The notes under the pieces: generated by a model
The model's database searches: none
What the model was told of the DNA's origin: nothing
The model's input: the letters and a program-made list of their open reading frames with translations, nothing else
Program-made: the position numbers and the translations under genes
NCBI GenBank assembly: GCA_963803085.1
Contig: CAWDLE010000017.1
Location: forward strand, 233,282 to 297,281
Direction: 5' to 3'
Source of the DNA: JACVRW01 sp963803085
GTDB lineage: Bacteria; Actinomycetota; Thermoleophilia; Solirubrobacterales; Thermoleophilaceae
DNA: 64,000 nt
Part shown: one piece after another, positions 23,595 to 31,755 of the stretch
Numbering within the stretch: position 1 is the first letter of the stretch
How the letters are laid out: each line of letters opens with the position of its first letter

Positions 23595-25337
23595 TTGACG
23601 GTCTCACCGGTGGCGGGCGGCGACGACGCTCTGGCCCGCGTACAGCGCGAAAACGAGACGCTCTACGCCGTCATCAAGACGGTCTCATCCTCGCTGGATC
23701 TCGACCGTGTGCTGGAGGGCATCGTCGAGATTGCGACCGACGCGACGCGCTGTCACGCCTGCTTCATCTACTTCGTAGACGGTGAGCGCCTTGTACTGCG
23801 TGCGGCGTCGCCGCGCTACTCGCATCTGGTCGGCCAGCTCAGCTGGGGGATGGACGAGGGCCTGACGGGGTGGGTCGCGCGAACGAAGACGCCCGAATTC
23901 ATTCGCGACCACGCGCTCGACGATCCACGCATGAAGTACGTGCCGGAGCTCGAGGAGGAGCGCTTCCAGTCGATGGTGGCGGTACCCGTCATGGCGCGCG
24001 ACGGCGACGTGCTGGGTGTTGTCGTTCTACATACGCAGGCGCCGCGCGAGTTCGACGACGGAGTGCTCAACTTTCTAGTGCACACTGCGTCGCTGGCGGC
24101 GGGGGCGATCGACAACGCCAAGCTCTTCGAGGGCACGCGCCGGCGAGTCGAGGCGCTCACCACGCTCACGCAGCTGAGCCAAGCGCTGGCCGCGGTAACC
24201 CTGCGCGAGGACCTGTACGACGCGGTCACGCGCGGCGCGCGTCAGCTGCTCGGTGCCGACTCGTGCCAGATCTGGCGGATCGACGCCGAGGCCGACGAGC
24301 TCAACCTCGTGGGCGCGGATCCACCCGAGGGCTCGGCTCGCCCGGCTCAGCTGATGGCGCTCATGCGGGGCGGTCGGACCGGAGCAGTGGAAGATGGCCT
24401 TGTCGTCGCGCCTCTGGCAGCGGGCGATGAGGAGCTGGGCCTGCTCTGCTGCATCGCCCGGGGGCGCGCCTTCGACGACGAGGACGCGGGGCTTCTGCGC
24501 GCCGTTGCTCACCAGACGGCCGTGGGCCTGAAGAAGGCAGAGCTGATCGAGCGCCTCACGGCGGAGAACATCGTCAAGGACTTGTTCGAAGCCCTCGCCG
24601 CGGGCTCGGTGGAGGCCGCGGAAGCGAAGGCGGGGGAGGCGAGGTGCGACCTCAGCCGCCCCCACGTCTTCCTCCATGCCGTGCGTACCGCGGTGCGGAA
24701 CGAGGACGGTCCTGGATGGCCCGACGTCGCCGCTCGCCTGGAGGCTCGCCTGGGGCGCCTCTACCCGCGCGCGTTCTTTGACTCGCGGCACGACTGCGTG
24801 CGGGCCATCGCTCCGCTGCCGACGGCGGGCGCCGCGGCGGTCGAGCGGCTGCGCCAAGGCTGCGAGGAGCTGGCGGATGACGAGGGCGTGGTGGTGGGGC
24901 TGAGCGACGTGGACCGCGGCGCCGCGAGTGCGCGGCGGCGCATGCGTGAGGCCGCCGACGCGGCGAGGATCGGCCGCTCCCTAGTGGCAGAGGGCGGCGC
25001 GGTGTCCTACGAGGGGCTCGGCGCCTACAAGTACCTCGTCCACCTTGAGATGGAGGATGCGCCGCACGACCGCTACCGGCTGTCAGTCGAGGAACTGCTC
25101 CAGTACGACCGCCGCCGCGGCGCGCGACTCGTCGAGACGCTCGAGCGCTTCCTGGCCGATCGCGGCAGCGTGGCGGCCAGCGCGCGGGCGCTCTACATCC
25201 ACCCCAACACGGTACGTCAGCGGCTCGAGCGGATCGAGCGTGTCACTGGACTGGAACTCGGCAAGGAAGATCTGCTCTCGCTCGAGCTGGCGCTCAAGCT
25301 GGCCCGTCTCCACGACGTCCGCGGGGACCAGGAGTAG
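23595..25337 (+). CDS. GAF-GAF-PucR helix-turn-helix regulator
   Basis: A 580-residue cytoplasmic regulator. The first GAF domain spans about residues 30-175 (LDRVLEGIVEIATDATRCHACFIYFVDGERLVLRA) and a second, shorter GAF about 195-315. A linker leads to a PucR-type C-terminal HTH: LVETLERFLADRGSVAASARALYIHPNTVRQRLERIERVTGL. PucR-family proteins often control nitrogen or purine use, and its position divergent from amt suggests it regulates ammonium uptake. TTG 23595 is preceded by AGGAAGG. Confidence 0.85.
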   Translation: MTVSPVAGGDDALARVQRENETLYAVIKTVSSSLDLDRVLEGIVEIATDATRCHACFIYFVDGERLVLRAASPRYSHLVGQLSWGMDEGLTGWVARTKTPEFIRDHALDDPRMKYVPELEEERFQSMVAVPVMARDGDVLGVVVLHTQAPREFDDGVLNFLVHTASLAAGAIDNAKLFEGTRRRVEALTTLTQLSQALAAVTLREDLYDAVTRGARQLLGADSCQIWRIDAEADELNLVGADPPEGSARPAQLMALMRGGRTGAVEDGLVVAPLAAGDEELGLLCCIARGRAFDDEDAGLLRAVAHQTAVGLKKAELIERLTAENIVKDLFEALAAGSVEAAEAKAGEARCDLSRPHVFLHAVRTAVRNEDGPGWPDVAARLEARLGRLYPRAFFDSRHDCVRAIAPLPTAGAAAVERLRQGCEELADDEGVVVGLSDVDRGAASARRRMREAADAARIGRSLVAEGGAVSYEGLGAYKYLVHLEMEDAPHDRYRLSVEELLQYDRRRGARLVETLERFLADRGSVAASARALYIHPNTVRQRLERIERVTGLELGKEDLLSLELALKLARLHDVRGDQE

Positions 25338-25572
25338 TGGTTTGATCCTCCTGCTCACGGCGGTGCCGGCGCACCGCGAGCCACCCACGGAAGACCAGGT
25401 AGCCCGGCACGTGCAGGAGCAGCACGAAGAGGAACCACCAGACCTTGTAGGTGAATTCCAGGTCCTCCTCCTGGCGCAGGTCCATCACAACCAGGTAGAG
25501 CGTCACCGCGAGAACCAGGAGCAGGATCGGCGGAGTGGCCTGGAAGAGCACGAAAATCAGCACGGCGGCCAC
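25294..25572 (-). CDS. Small membrane protein, PLDc_N-like
   Basis: A 92-residue protein with two transmembrane helices (VLIFVLFQATPPILLLVLAVTLYLVV and VWWFLFVLLLHVPGYLVFRGW) and a basic tail. The W-W-x-L...P-G-Y-L pattern of the second helix is like the PLDc_N (cardiolipin synthase N-terminal) module, a tentative match. Its 3' end overlaps the 3' end of the PucR-type gene on the other strand by 44 bases; it starts with GTG 21 bases from the divergent sensor gene. Confidence 0.6.
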   Translation of the reverse strand: MAAVLIFVLFQATPPILLLVLAVTLYLVVMDLRQEEDLEFTYKVWWFLFVLLLHVPGYLVFRGWLAVRRHRREQEDQTTTPGPRGRRGDGPA

Positions 25573-25592
25573 CCTACAGCCGGAGGCGTCGG

Positions 25593-26255
25593 GTGACCAT
25601 CAGGGCGAAGCTCTACGTAGCGATCCTGCTGACCGTGCTCGGTCCGGTGGTCACGATTGCCGTTGCCCTACATGGGATGCAGCGCCTGGGTGACCGCTTC
25701 GACGAGGTGCAGCAGCGCGCGGACCATGGCGCGCTGGCGCACGACCTCAAGTTCGACGTGACTGACTTCAACGGCTGGCAGACGGCCTACGGCTACGACG
25801 ACGGTGCCTCGCGCCCACGCTTCGAGGCGTCCGTGCGCCAGTTCAGGGCTGACTTCAACGCGGCGCGCAACGAGCTCACGGACCCGCGCGAGGTGCGGAT
25901 TCTGGACGAGATCGGCTTGAGGTTCGACGCCTTCATGCGCCTCGACGCGGAGGCATACGCCGCGCTGAAGCGCGGGGACGACCAGCGCGTGAAGCAGATC
26001 TTCCTCGGCCCCGAGCTGCGGCTGTTCGACTCGATGGCGCAGAACGCCGACGAGCTGGCTCGCTACGAGGCGCGCGGCGCCTCAGTCACCGAGGCCGCGT
26101 TCGACGATTCGCACGAGGACACCCGCCGCGGACTGATCGCTGTGGGCCTGGGCGCGGCGCTCGTGATCATCCTGCTGCTCGTGACGGCGTCCGACATCGC
26201 GCGCACCGCGCTCGAGGGCGGGCGCCGCGAGGAGCGCGAGGCCGAGCGCGAGTGA
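25593..26255 (+). CDS. Membrane protein with four-helix-bundle sensor-like periplasmic domain
   Basis: A 220-residue protein with an N-terminal membrane helix (LYVAILLTVLGPVVTIAVALHGM), an extracytoplasmic helical domain of about 150 residues, and a second helix (GLIAVGLGAALVIILLLVTAS) followed by a short basic/acidic tail. The layout is that of the sensory half of a chemoreceptor (4HB_MCP type) without any signalling domain. Its GTGA stop overlaps the antiporter start, which suggests a sensing or accessory role for that transporter (inference). Confidence 0.65.
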   Translation: MTIRAKLYVAILLTVLGPVVTIAVALHGMQRLGDRFDEVQQRADHGALAHDLKFDVTDFNGWQTAYGYDDGASRPRFEASVRQFRADFNAARNELTDPREVRILDEIGLRFDAFMRLDAEAYAALKRGDDQRVKQIFLGPELRLFDSMAQNADELARYEARGASVTEAAFDDSHEDTRRGLIAVGLGAALVIILLLVTASDIARTALEGGRREEREAERE

Positions 26256-27511
26256 CGGACGATGTCCTCCTAACGCTGAGCCTGCTGCTGATGGGCGCGC
26301 TCCTCGCGCGTTTCATCGCGAGCCTGATCCGCATCCCGGAGATCCTCGTACTCGTGGCGTTCGGCGCGGCGTTCGGGCCGTTCGCGCTCGACGTCGTCGA
26401 CATCCCGTTCGACTCACTCGGCGCGCAGCTCATGTTCACGCTGGGCGTGTCGCTGATCCTGTTCTACGGCGGGCTGTCGCTGTCGCTTCCGATTCTCCAG
26501 CGCGTCTGGGTCACGCTCGGCCTGCTCGCGGTTCCCGGGATGTTGTTAACGGCAGCGGTGACTGGGGTGACAGCCCACTTTGCCTTCGATCTCCCGTGGG
26601 ATATGGCTCTGCTGGTCGGGGCGGTGCTGTCGCCCACTGATCCGGCGATCCTGATTCCGCTGTTCGTGCGCTCGCGTTTGAAGCCGAAGGTCGCCCAGAC
26701 CGTGATCGCCGAGTCGGCATTCAACGATCCGACCGGGGCGGCCCTGGCGCTCACGCTTGCCGGCGTGGTGCTCACCGGGAGCGACTCGGTCAGCGGCCCG
26801 GCCGGCGAGTTCCTCGTCGACCTGGGGATCAGCACGGTGATCGGGATCGTGGCCGGCGTGGTGCTCGCCGCGGCGATCTCGAGCCACCGGATGGGGATCT
26901 GGCGCGAGAGCGCGGCGATCGCGGTGCTCACCGTCGTGACGATCAGCTTCTTCTCCTTGGATACCGCCGGCGGCAGCGGCTACCTCGGGGCGTTTCTCGC
27001 CGGGTTGATCGTGGGGAACATGGAGCATCTGGGGCTGGGGGAGCCGGACCAGCCGCACGTGCAGGACGTGCGTCACTTCGCCTTCAACCTCGCGGACATC
27101 GTGACCCTGATCGTCTTCATGGTGCTGGGCGCGAACATCCCCTTCGACGAGCTTGGCGACAACCTCCTGCCCGCGCTCGCCGTGCTGGCCACGCTGATGC
27201 TGGTGGCGCGCCCGCTCACGGTGTTCGCATGCACGCTGCCCGACCGCCGCGCGGGCTGGACGCGCAACGAGCTGGCCTTTCTTTGCTGGACGCGGGAGAC
27301 GGGCGTGGTGCCGGCAGCACTGGTCGGCGTCCTGGCCGGGCTGGGCGTGCCCGACGAAGACGTGTTCGCCAGCGTGGTCGCACTCGCGATCGTCCTGACC
27401 CTGCTGCTGCAGGCACTCCCGGCGCGCTGGCTGGCCGGCCGCCTGGGGCTGCTCGAACCCGCCACGCGCCCAGTCGCCGCCCCCGAAAAGACCAGCACCG
27501 AGGCGGCCTGA
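26252..27511 (+). CDS. CPA1-family Na+/H+ antiporter
   Basis: A 419-residue polytopic protein with about 12 membrane helices. The ion-binding signatures are VLSPTDPAILIPLF and ESAFNDPTGAALA (the N-D pair of electroneutral CPA1/NhaP antiporters), and LFYGGLSLSLPILQR in an early helix. The GTG start overlaps the upstream sensor-like gene by four bases, so the pair is coupled. It exports Na+ or K+ in exchange for protons; ion preference cannot be told. Confidence 0.88.
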   Translation: MTDDVLLTLSLLLMGALLARFIASLIRIPEILVLVAFGAAFGPFALDVVDIPFDSLGAQLMFTLGVSLILFYGGLSLSLPILQRVWVTLGLLAVPGMLLTAAVTGVTAHFAFDLPWDMALLVGAVLSPTDPAILIPLFVRSRLKPKVAQTVIAESAFNDPTGAALALTLAGVVLTGSDSVSGPAGEFLVDLGISTVIGIVAGVVLAAAISSHRMGIWRESAAIAVLTVVTISFFSLDTAGGSGYLGAFLAGLIVGNMEHLGLGEPDQPHVQDVRHFAFNLADIVTLIVFMVLGANIPFDELGDNLLPALAVLATLMLVARPLTVFACTLPDRRAGWTRNELAFLCWTRETGVVPAALVGVLAGLGVPDEDVFASVVALAIVLTLLLQALPARWLAGRLGLLEPATRPVAAPEKTSTEAA

Positions 27512-27518
27512 GCGCCAC

Positions 27519-27604
27519 TGCCGCAGTTTCTTCATCACATCGATGAATAACCTGCGGCACCGGCCGCGCGCACCGCCGGCTGCGATGACTTTCTTGGTGC
27601 GCGC
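27519..27604. repeat. Two nested or adjacent hairpins between the antiporter and the GyrI-like gene
   Basis: The first structure pairs TGCCGCAG (27519-27526) with CTGCGGCA (27552-27559) and holds an inner stem TTCATC (27531-27536) with GATGAA (27542-27547). The second pairs GCGCGCACC (27566-27574) with GGTGCGCGC (27596-27604). The first may terminate the antiporter operon. The rest of this 106-base gap holds nothing else recognisable. Confidence 0.45.
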
Positions 27605-27617
27605 CGGTCCTTAGTGC

Positions 27618-28127
27618 ATGAGCGAACCGCAGATCGAGCAGCGCCCCGCGCAGCCATACCTCGGCATTGCCGGACGGATCACCAACGGCGTTCCGGCCTT
27701 CGTCGATAAGGCCTTCCCCGAGCTGTTTCGCTGGCTCGGCGAGCACGACATCCAGCCGAGCGGCCCGCCCTTCATCCGCTTCCGCGAGCTCGACACCGAC
27801 GGCGAGCCGCTGGAAATCGAGGCCGCCGCACCGGTGGACGACGAGGCTCAGGGCGACGAGCGCGTGAGCGCGGGCACCCTGCCAGCCGGCCGATACCTCA
27901 CCCTCATTCACCGCGGTCCGTACCGGAGCGAGTCCGCGCCCGATCTCGCCGTCGCCCGCCACAAGCTGATCTCCTTCGCGGCAACACAAGGAATCGTCCA
28001 CAGCCGCGAAACCCGTACCGGCACCACGCTCCCCTGCGCGGTAGAGCGCTACCTGATCGGCCCGGTCGAGGAGCCCGACTTCACGAAGTGGGAAACCGAG
28101 TTCGCCTACTTGGTCCTCGACGAGTGA
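27618..28127 (+). CDS. GyrI-like/AraC effector-binding domain protein
   Basis: A 169-residue stand-alone ligand-binding protein. IEQRPAQPYLGIAGRITNG, the mid-segment GPPFIRFRELDTDGEPLEIEAAAPV and the LPAGRYLTLIHRGPYRS segment are the standard layout of the Bacterial transcription activator effector-binding (GyrI-like, SHS2) fold; the late acidic residue in EFAYLVLDE may contact ligands. There is no DNA-binding domain. Its 3' end overlaps the SnoaL-like gene on the other strand. Confidence 0.8.
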   Translation: MSEPQIEQRPAQPYLGIAGRITNGVPAFVDKAFPELFRWLGEHDIQPSGPPFIRFRELDTDGEPLEIEAAAPVDDEAQGDERVSAGTLPAGRYLTLIHRGPYRSESAPDLAVARHKLISFAATQGIVHSRETRTGTTLPCAVERYLIGPVEEPDFTKWETEFAYLVLDE

Positions 28128-28519
28128 GCGACGGCTTCTAGAGCCAGCTGCGGATCCAGGTAGGCCCGCACCCTTCGCGCCAAGCCTCCCTCGAACTCAT
28201 ACACGTAGGCCACCGGCTGCTCGAGATTGACCCCACTGGCCTCGCCCCGCGCCTGCATACGGCCGAGAACGACCACGTTGTCGCCGAGGTCGCGGATCTC
28301 CGCGACCTCGATCTTCAGATTCCAGACCGAGTGCCAGTCGTCCCAGAACCGGCGCAGCTCGGCCACTCCTCGCGACACCGTCTCGGCGCCCTGCATCCGT
28401 CGGGCTATCTCCGAATAGAACTCGACGTCCGGGTGGGCCGACTCGAGCCAGGCATCGACATCACCTCGATTCCAGCCGTCGAGGCACCTGCGCACGGCAT
28501 CCACGTTCTCCGCCGACAT
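28106..28519 (-). CDS. SnoaL-like/NTF2-fold protein
   Basis: A 137-residue protein with the NTF2-like pattern: VDAVRRCLDGWNRGDVDAWLESAHPDVEFYSE, a middle FWDDWHSVWNLKIEVAEIRDLGDNVVVLGRMQARG and the C-terminal VAYVYEFEGGLARRVRAYLDPQLALEAV. These cone-shaped domains bind small hydrophobic ligands or act as isomerases and hydrolases. Substrate unknown. It sits 22 bases from the 3' end of the glutamine-synthetase-like gene, in the same direction, and may be read through from it. Confidence 0.78.
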   Translation of the reverse strand: MSAENVDAVRRCLDGWNRGDVDAWLESAHPDVEFYSEIARRMQGAETVSRGVAELRRFWDDWHSVWNLKIEVAEIRDLGDNVVVLGRMQARGEASGVNLEQPVAYVYEFEGGLARRVRAYLDPQLALEAVAHSSRTK

Positions 28520-28541
28520 AGACCGCGAGTATCGCGGAGGA

Positions 28542-29925
28542 CTAGAACAGCTGCAGGTAGCGCTTGATCTCCCAGGGAGTGACCTCGTTGTGCCACTCCT
28601 CCCACTCGTCCTGCTTGGTCTTCACGTAGTAGTCGACGTAGTCCTCGCGCGCGGTCTTGCCGAGCGCCGCGCGCAGCACGTCGTCCTTCTCCAGCTCGCG
28701 GGTCGCGTCGAGCAGGTTCGCCGGCAGCAGCTCCACGCCGAGCTCCTTGCGCTGTTCCTCCGTGACCTCGTGGAGGTTGAGCTCGGTGGTCGGGTCGCCC
28801 GCGTCGAGGCCGTTCTCGATCCCGTCGAGGCCGGCGGCCAGGACGGCGGTCGCCGCGAGGTACGGGTTGCATGACCCGTCGACCGTGCGGTCCTCGATGC
28901 GGCCGGCCGCCGGGATGCGCAGCATCTGCGTGCGGTTGTTGAACCCGTAGCTCACGAACACGGGCGCCCAGCTCGAGCCGCTGCGGGTGCCCGTCACGAG
29001 CCGCTTGTACGAGCCGACCGTGGGCGCCGTCAGCGCGATGTACCCCTTCGCGTGCGCCTTCAGCCCGCCGATGAACTGGTACCCCGTCTCGGTCAGGCCG
29101 AGGCCGCGCGGGTCCTCCGAGGGGTCGCACTCGAACACGTTCTCGCCGTCCTTCCACAGGCTCATGTGGAAGTGGCAGCCGTTGCCGGTGAGGTGGCCGA
29201 ACGGCTTCGGCATGAACGTCGCGACGATCCCGCGCTCCTGGGCGAGCGACTCGACCATGTAGCGGAAGAAGATCGCGCGGTCGGCCGTGGTGAGCGCGTC
29301 GGCGATAGTCGAAGTTCTGCTCGAACTGGCCGTTCGCGTCCTCGTGGTCGGTCGCGTAGTTGTTCCAGCCGAGGTCGGTGAGGTTGCGCGCCACCTGCGA
29401 GACGAAGTCGAGGTTGCGGGTGAGGCCGCGCATGTCGTAGCAGGGCTGGTCGAGGCGGTCGAGCGGGTCCGCCAGCTCGATCCCGCCGTCCTCGGTCTCG
29501 CGCACGAGGAAGTACTCGAGCTCGGCGCCGACCATGAACTCGTAGCCGAGCTCCTTCGCGCGGTCGAGCTGGCGCCGCAGGATCGTGCGCGGGCAGTAGG
29601 GCCACTCCTCGCCCTCCACGTGAACGTCGCAGGCGAGCCGCGCCACGCCGGGCTTCCACGGCAGCGGCGTGAAGCTGCGCACGTCGGGCATGGCCGCGAG
29701 GTCCGGGTCGTGCGGGAACTGGCCGATCGCGCCGGCGGCGAACCCGGCGAAGCCGGCGCCGTCCTCCATCAGCCCGTCGAACAGGCGCGCCGGCACGAGC
29801 TTCGCGTTCGGCTTCCCGTGCATGTCCACGAACTGCGCGAACAGGAACTCGATGTCGTTCTCATCGATGTAGCGCTTGACGTCCTCGGGCGAGGTCGGCG
29901 CTGTGAAGGGCTCGGTCACGCTCAT
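28542..29925 (-). CDS. gmaS: Glutamine-synthetase-family ligase, probable gamma-glutamylmethylamide synthetase; one frameshift
   Basis: The first half (to GQFEQNFDY) and the second half (ALTTADRAIFFRYMVESLAQERG...YLQLF) read in different frames; one extra A near 29305 (GGCGATAGTC where GGCGTAGTC is expected) separates them. Corrected length is about 460 residues. GS motifs: AELEYFLVRE (metal-binding glutamates), HEDANGQFEQNF, MPKPFGHLTGNGCHFHMSLW, and RIPAAGRIEDRTVDGSCNPYLA. Divergence from glxB/C/D-type genes and the following soxDAGB-type genes indicates GmaS (ATP + glutamate + methylamine) rather than housekeeping GlnA. The shift looks like a sequencing indel. Confidence 0.75.
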
Positions 29926-29959
29926 GTGCGCAAGCTATCCGCATTCGCGTGCAGGGCCA

Positions 29960-29976
29960 ATGTGGAGAACTCACAT
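29960..29976. promoter_or_regulatory. Inverted repeat in the gmaS/glxB divergent promoter region
   Basis: ATGTG (29960-29964) and CACAT (29972-29976) are separated by GAGAACT, whose outer bases extend the symmetry. It lies between the divergent starts at 29925 and 30060 and may be an operator controlling both directions. Confidence 0.35.
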
Positions 29977-30059
29977 ACCGATCAGCCGAATTGTTCGCTC
30001 ATTCTCCATGGGACCGGGGGTGGCCCCTACCTACACTCGGTGGCTCTAGGAGGCTCGCA

Positions 30060-30962
30060 ATGTGTGGAATCGCAGGACTATTCTCGAAGTCGCTCGACGT
30101 GAGCGAGAGCCTTGGGAGCCATCTCGGGGACATGCTCCTCCAGCTGAGCGACCGTGGCCCCGACAGCGCAGGCGTTGCGATCTACCGCGACCCGGCGCCG
30201 TCCGGATCGTCGAAGGTGTCGCTGTTCAGCCCGGATCCCGAGCAGGACTGGACCGGCGTGCGCGACGCGCTCGCCGAGGCGTTCGGCGCGGGCGAGCCCG
30301 AGCCGCGCGGCTCGCATGCCGTGATCGTGGTGGAGACCGACGCCGCCGAGGCAGCCGCCTGGCTGCACGAGCGCTACCCGGAGCTGCGCGTGATGAGCGC
30401 GGGGCAGGCGATCGAGATCTACAAGGAGGCCGGCCCGCCGCGGGAGTTCATCGAGAGCTTCCGGCTCACGGACATCCAGGGCAGCCACGCGCTCGGCCAC
30501 ACGCGCATGGCCACGGAGAGCCGCGTGACAACCGAGCACTCGCACCCGTTCTCCACCGGGCTCGACCTCTGCCTCGTGCACAACGGCTCGCTGTCGAACC
30601 ACAACCTGCTGCGGCGCCGGCTGCGCGACGAGGGGATCGAGTTCCAGACCGACAACGACACCGAGGTGGCGGCGGGCTATCTGACCTGGCGACTGCGCGA
30701 GGGCGCATCGCTGGAGCAGGCGCTCGAGGGCTGCCTCGAGGACCTCGACGGCTTCTACACGTTCGCGGTCGGCACGATCGACGGGTTCGCGGTCCTGCGC
30801 GACCCGATCGCCTGCAAGCCGGCCGTGATGGCGGAGACCGATGACTGGGTCGCGATGGCGTCCGAGTACCGCGCGATCGCCGTGCTGCCGGGCGCCGAGA
30901 CCGCACGCACCTGGGAGCCCGAGCCGGGCCGCGTCTACAGCTGGGAGCGGGCCACCGTCTGA
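30060..30962 (+). CDS. mgsA: Class II glutamine amidotransferase, GlxB/MgsA type
   Basis: A 300-residue Ntn-hydrolase domain protein with the nucleophile Cys2 after Met removal (MCGIAGLFSK). LGHTRMATESRVTTEHSHPFS is the substrate-binding arginine loop and LVHNGSLSNHNLLRRRL the oxyanion Asn-Gly motif of the GlxB/GltB-like amidotransferases; DNDTEVAAGYL is also conserved. In the N-methylglutamate pathway this subunit, with MgsB and MgsC, makes N-methylglutamate. AGGAGG (30048-30053) is six bases upstream of the ATG. TGATG overlap with the next gene. Confidence 0.85.
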   Translation: MCGIAGLFSKSLDVSESLGSHLGDMLLQLSDRGPDSAGVAIYRDPAPSGSSKVSLFSPDPEQDWTGVRDALAEAFGAGEPEPRGSHAVIVVETDAAEAAAWLHERYPELRVMSAGQAIEIYKEAGPPREFIESFRLTDIQGSHALGHTRMATESRVTTEHSHPFSTGLDLCLVHNGSLSNHNLLRRRLRDEGIEFQTDNDTEVAAGYLTWRLREGASLEQALEGCLEDLDGFYTFAVGTIDGFAVLRDPIACKPAVMAETDDWVAMASEYRAIAVLPGAETARTWEPEPGRVYSWERATV

Positions 30963-31673
30963 TGGCCGCTCTCGAGAGCGGCCTCGAGGCTGCCGAGTTC
31001 GACCTTGCCGTGACGCCGCTGCGCGAGCTGAACGCCGCGCTGCACGCGATCGATGACTCGTCCCCGCGGCACTGGCGCGTGCTGAACCCGCGCGGCGCGC
31101 ACGCCGTCGCGGTGGGGATCGACGCACCTGTGGAGGTCGAGATCGAGGGCCACGCGGGCTACTACTGCGCCGGCATGAACAAGGAGGCGACCGTGCGGGT
31201 GCACGGCAACGCCGGCGTGGGGGTGGCGGAGAACATCATGTCCGGGACGGTGATCGTGGAGGGCAACGCGTCGCAGTCGGCCGGCGCCACCGGGCGCGGC
31301 GGGCTGCTCGTGATCCGCGGCAGCGCCGCCGCCCGCTGCGGCATCTCGATGAAGGGCGTGGACATCGTGGTGCAGGGCTCGGTCGGGCCACATGAGCGCG
31401 TTCATGGCGCAGAAGGGCTGCCTGGTGGTGTGCGGCGACGCGGGCGACGCGCTCGGCGACTCGATCTACGAGGCCCATCTCTACGTGCGCGGCAGCGTGG
31501 CCGGGCTCGGCGCCGACTGCGTGGAGAAGGAGATGCGCGACGAGCACGTGGCCGAGCTGTCGGCGCTCCTGGAGCGCGCCGAGGTCGAGGACTGCGACGC
31601 GGCCGACTTCAAGCGTTACGGATCAGCACGCAAGCTCTACAACTTCGACGTCGACAACGCGGGCTCGTACTGA
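30962..31673 (+). CDS. mgsB: Glutamate-synthase beta-helix subunit, GlxC/MgsB type; one frameshift
   Basis: Matches the GXGXG right-handed beta-helix domain of glutamate synthase. It reads FDLAVTPLRELNAALH, then repeated G-x-x-x-G-x-G turns (VRVHGNAGVGVAENIMSGTVIVEGNASQSAGATGRGG) in one frame to about 31388, then HMSAFMAQKGCLVVCGDAGDALGDSIYEAHLYVRG in another. One extra G in the GTCGGGCCACATG stretch explains the break. Corrected length about 236 residues. Coupled to mgsA; followed by a palindromic repeat cluster before mgsC. Confidence 0.75.
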
Positions 31674-31674
31674 T

Positions 31675-31755
31675 GGGGTCAGACCCCCTAACAATGCGCG
31701 ACTCAAGGGGTCTGACCCCTTGACAATGGTCGACTCAAGGGGTCTGACCCCTTGA
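31675..31755. repeat. Cluster of REP-like palindromes before mgsC
   Basis: Element 1 is GGGGTC-A-GACCCC (31675-31687). Elements 2 and 3 have ten-base arms TCAAGGGGTC and GACCCCTTGA around a single T, at 31703-31723 and 31735-31755, a 32-base period. The last arm contains the TTG start of mgsC. The same palindrome recurs at 62720-62740. It looks like a dispersed intergenic repeat rather than part of the operon. Confidence 0.8.

Noticed and set aside
31675..31755. CRISPR-like array
   Set aside because: Only two full repeats with an 11-base gap, the repeats are complete palindromes and also occur at 62720; no cas gene is present. A REP-type element fits.
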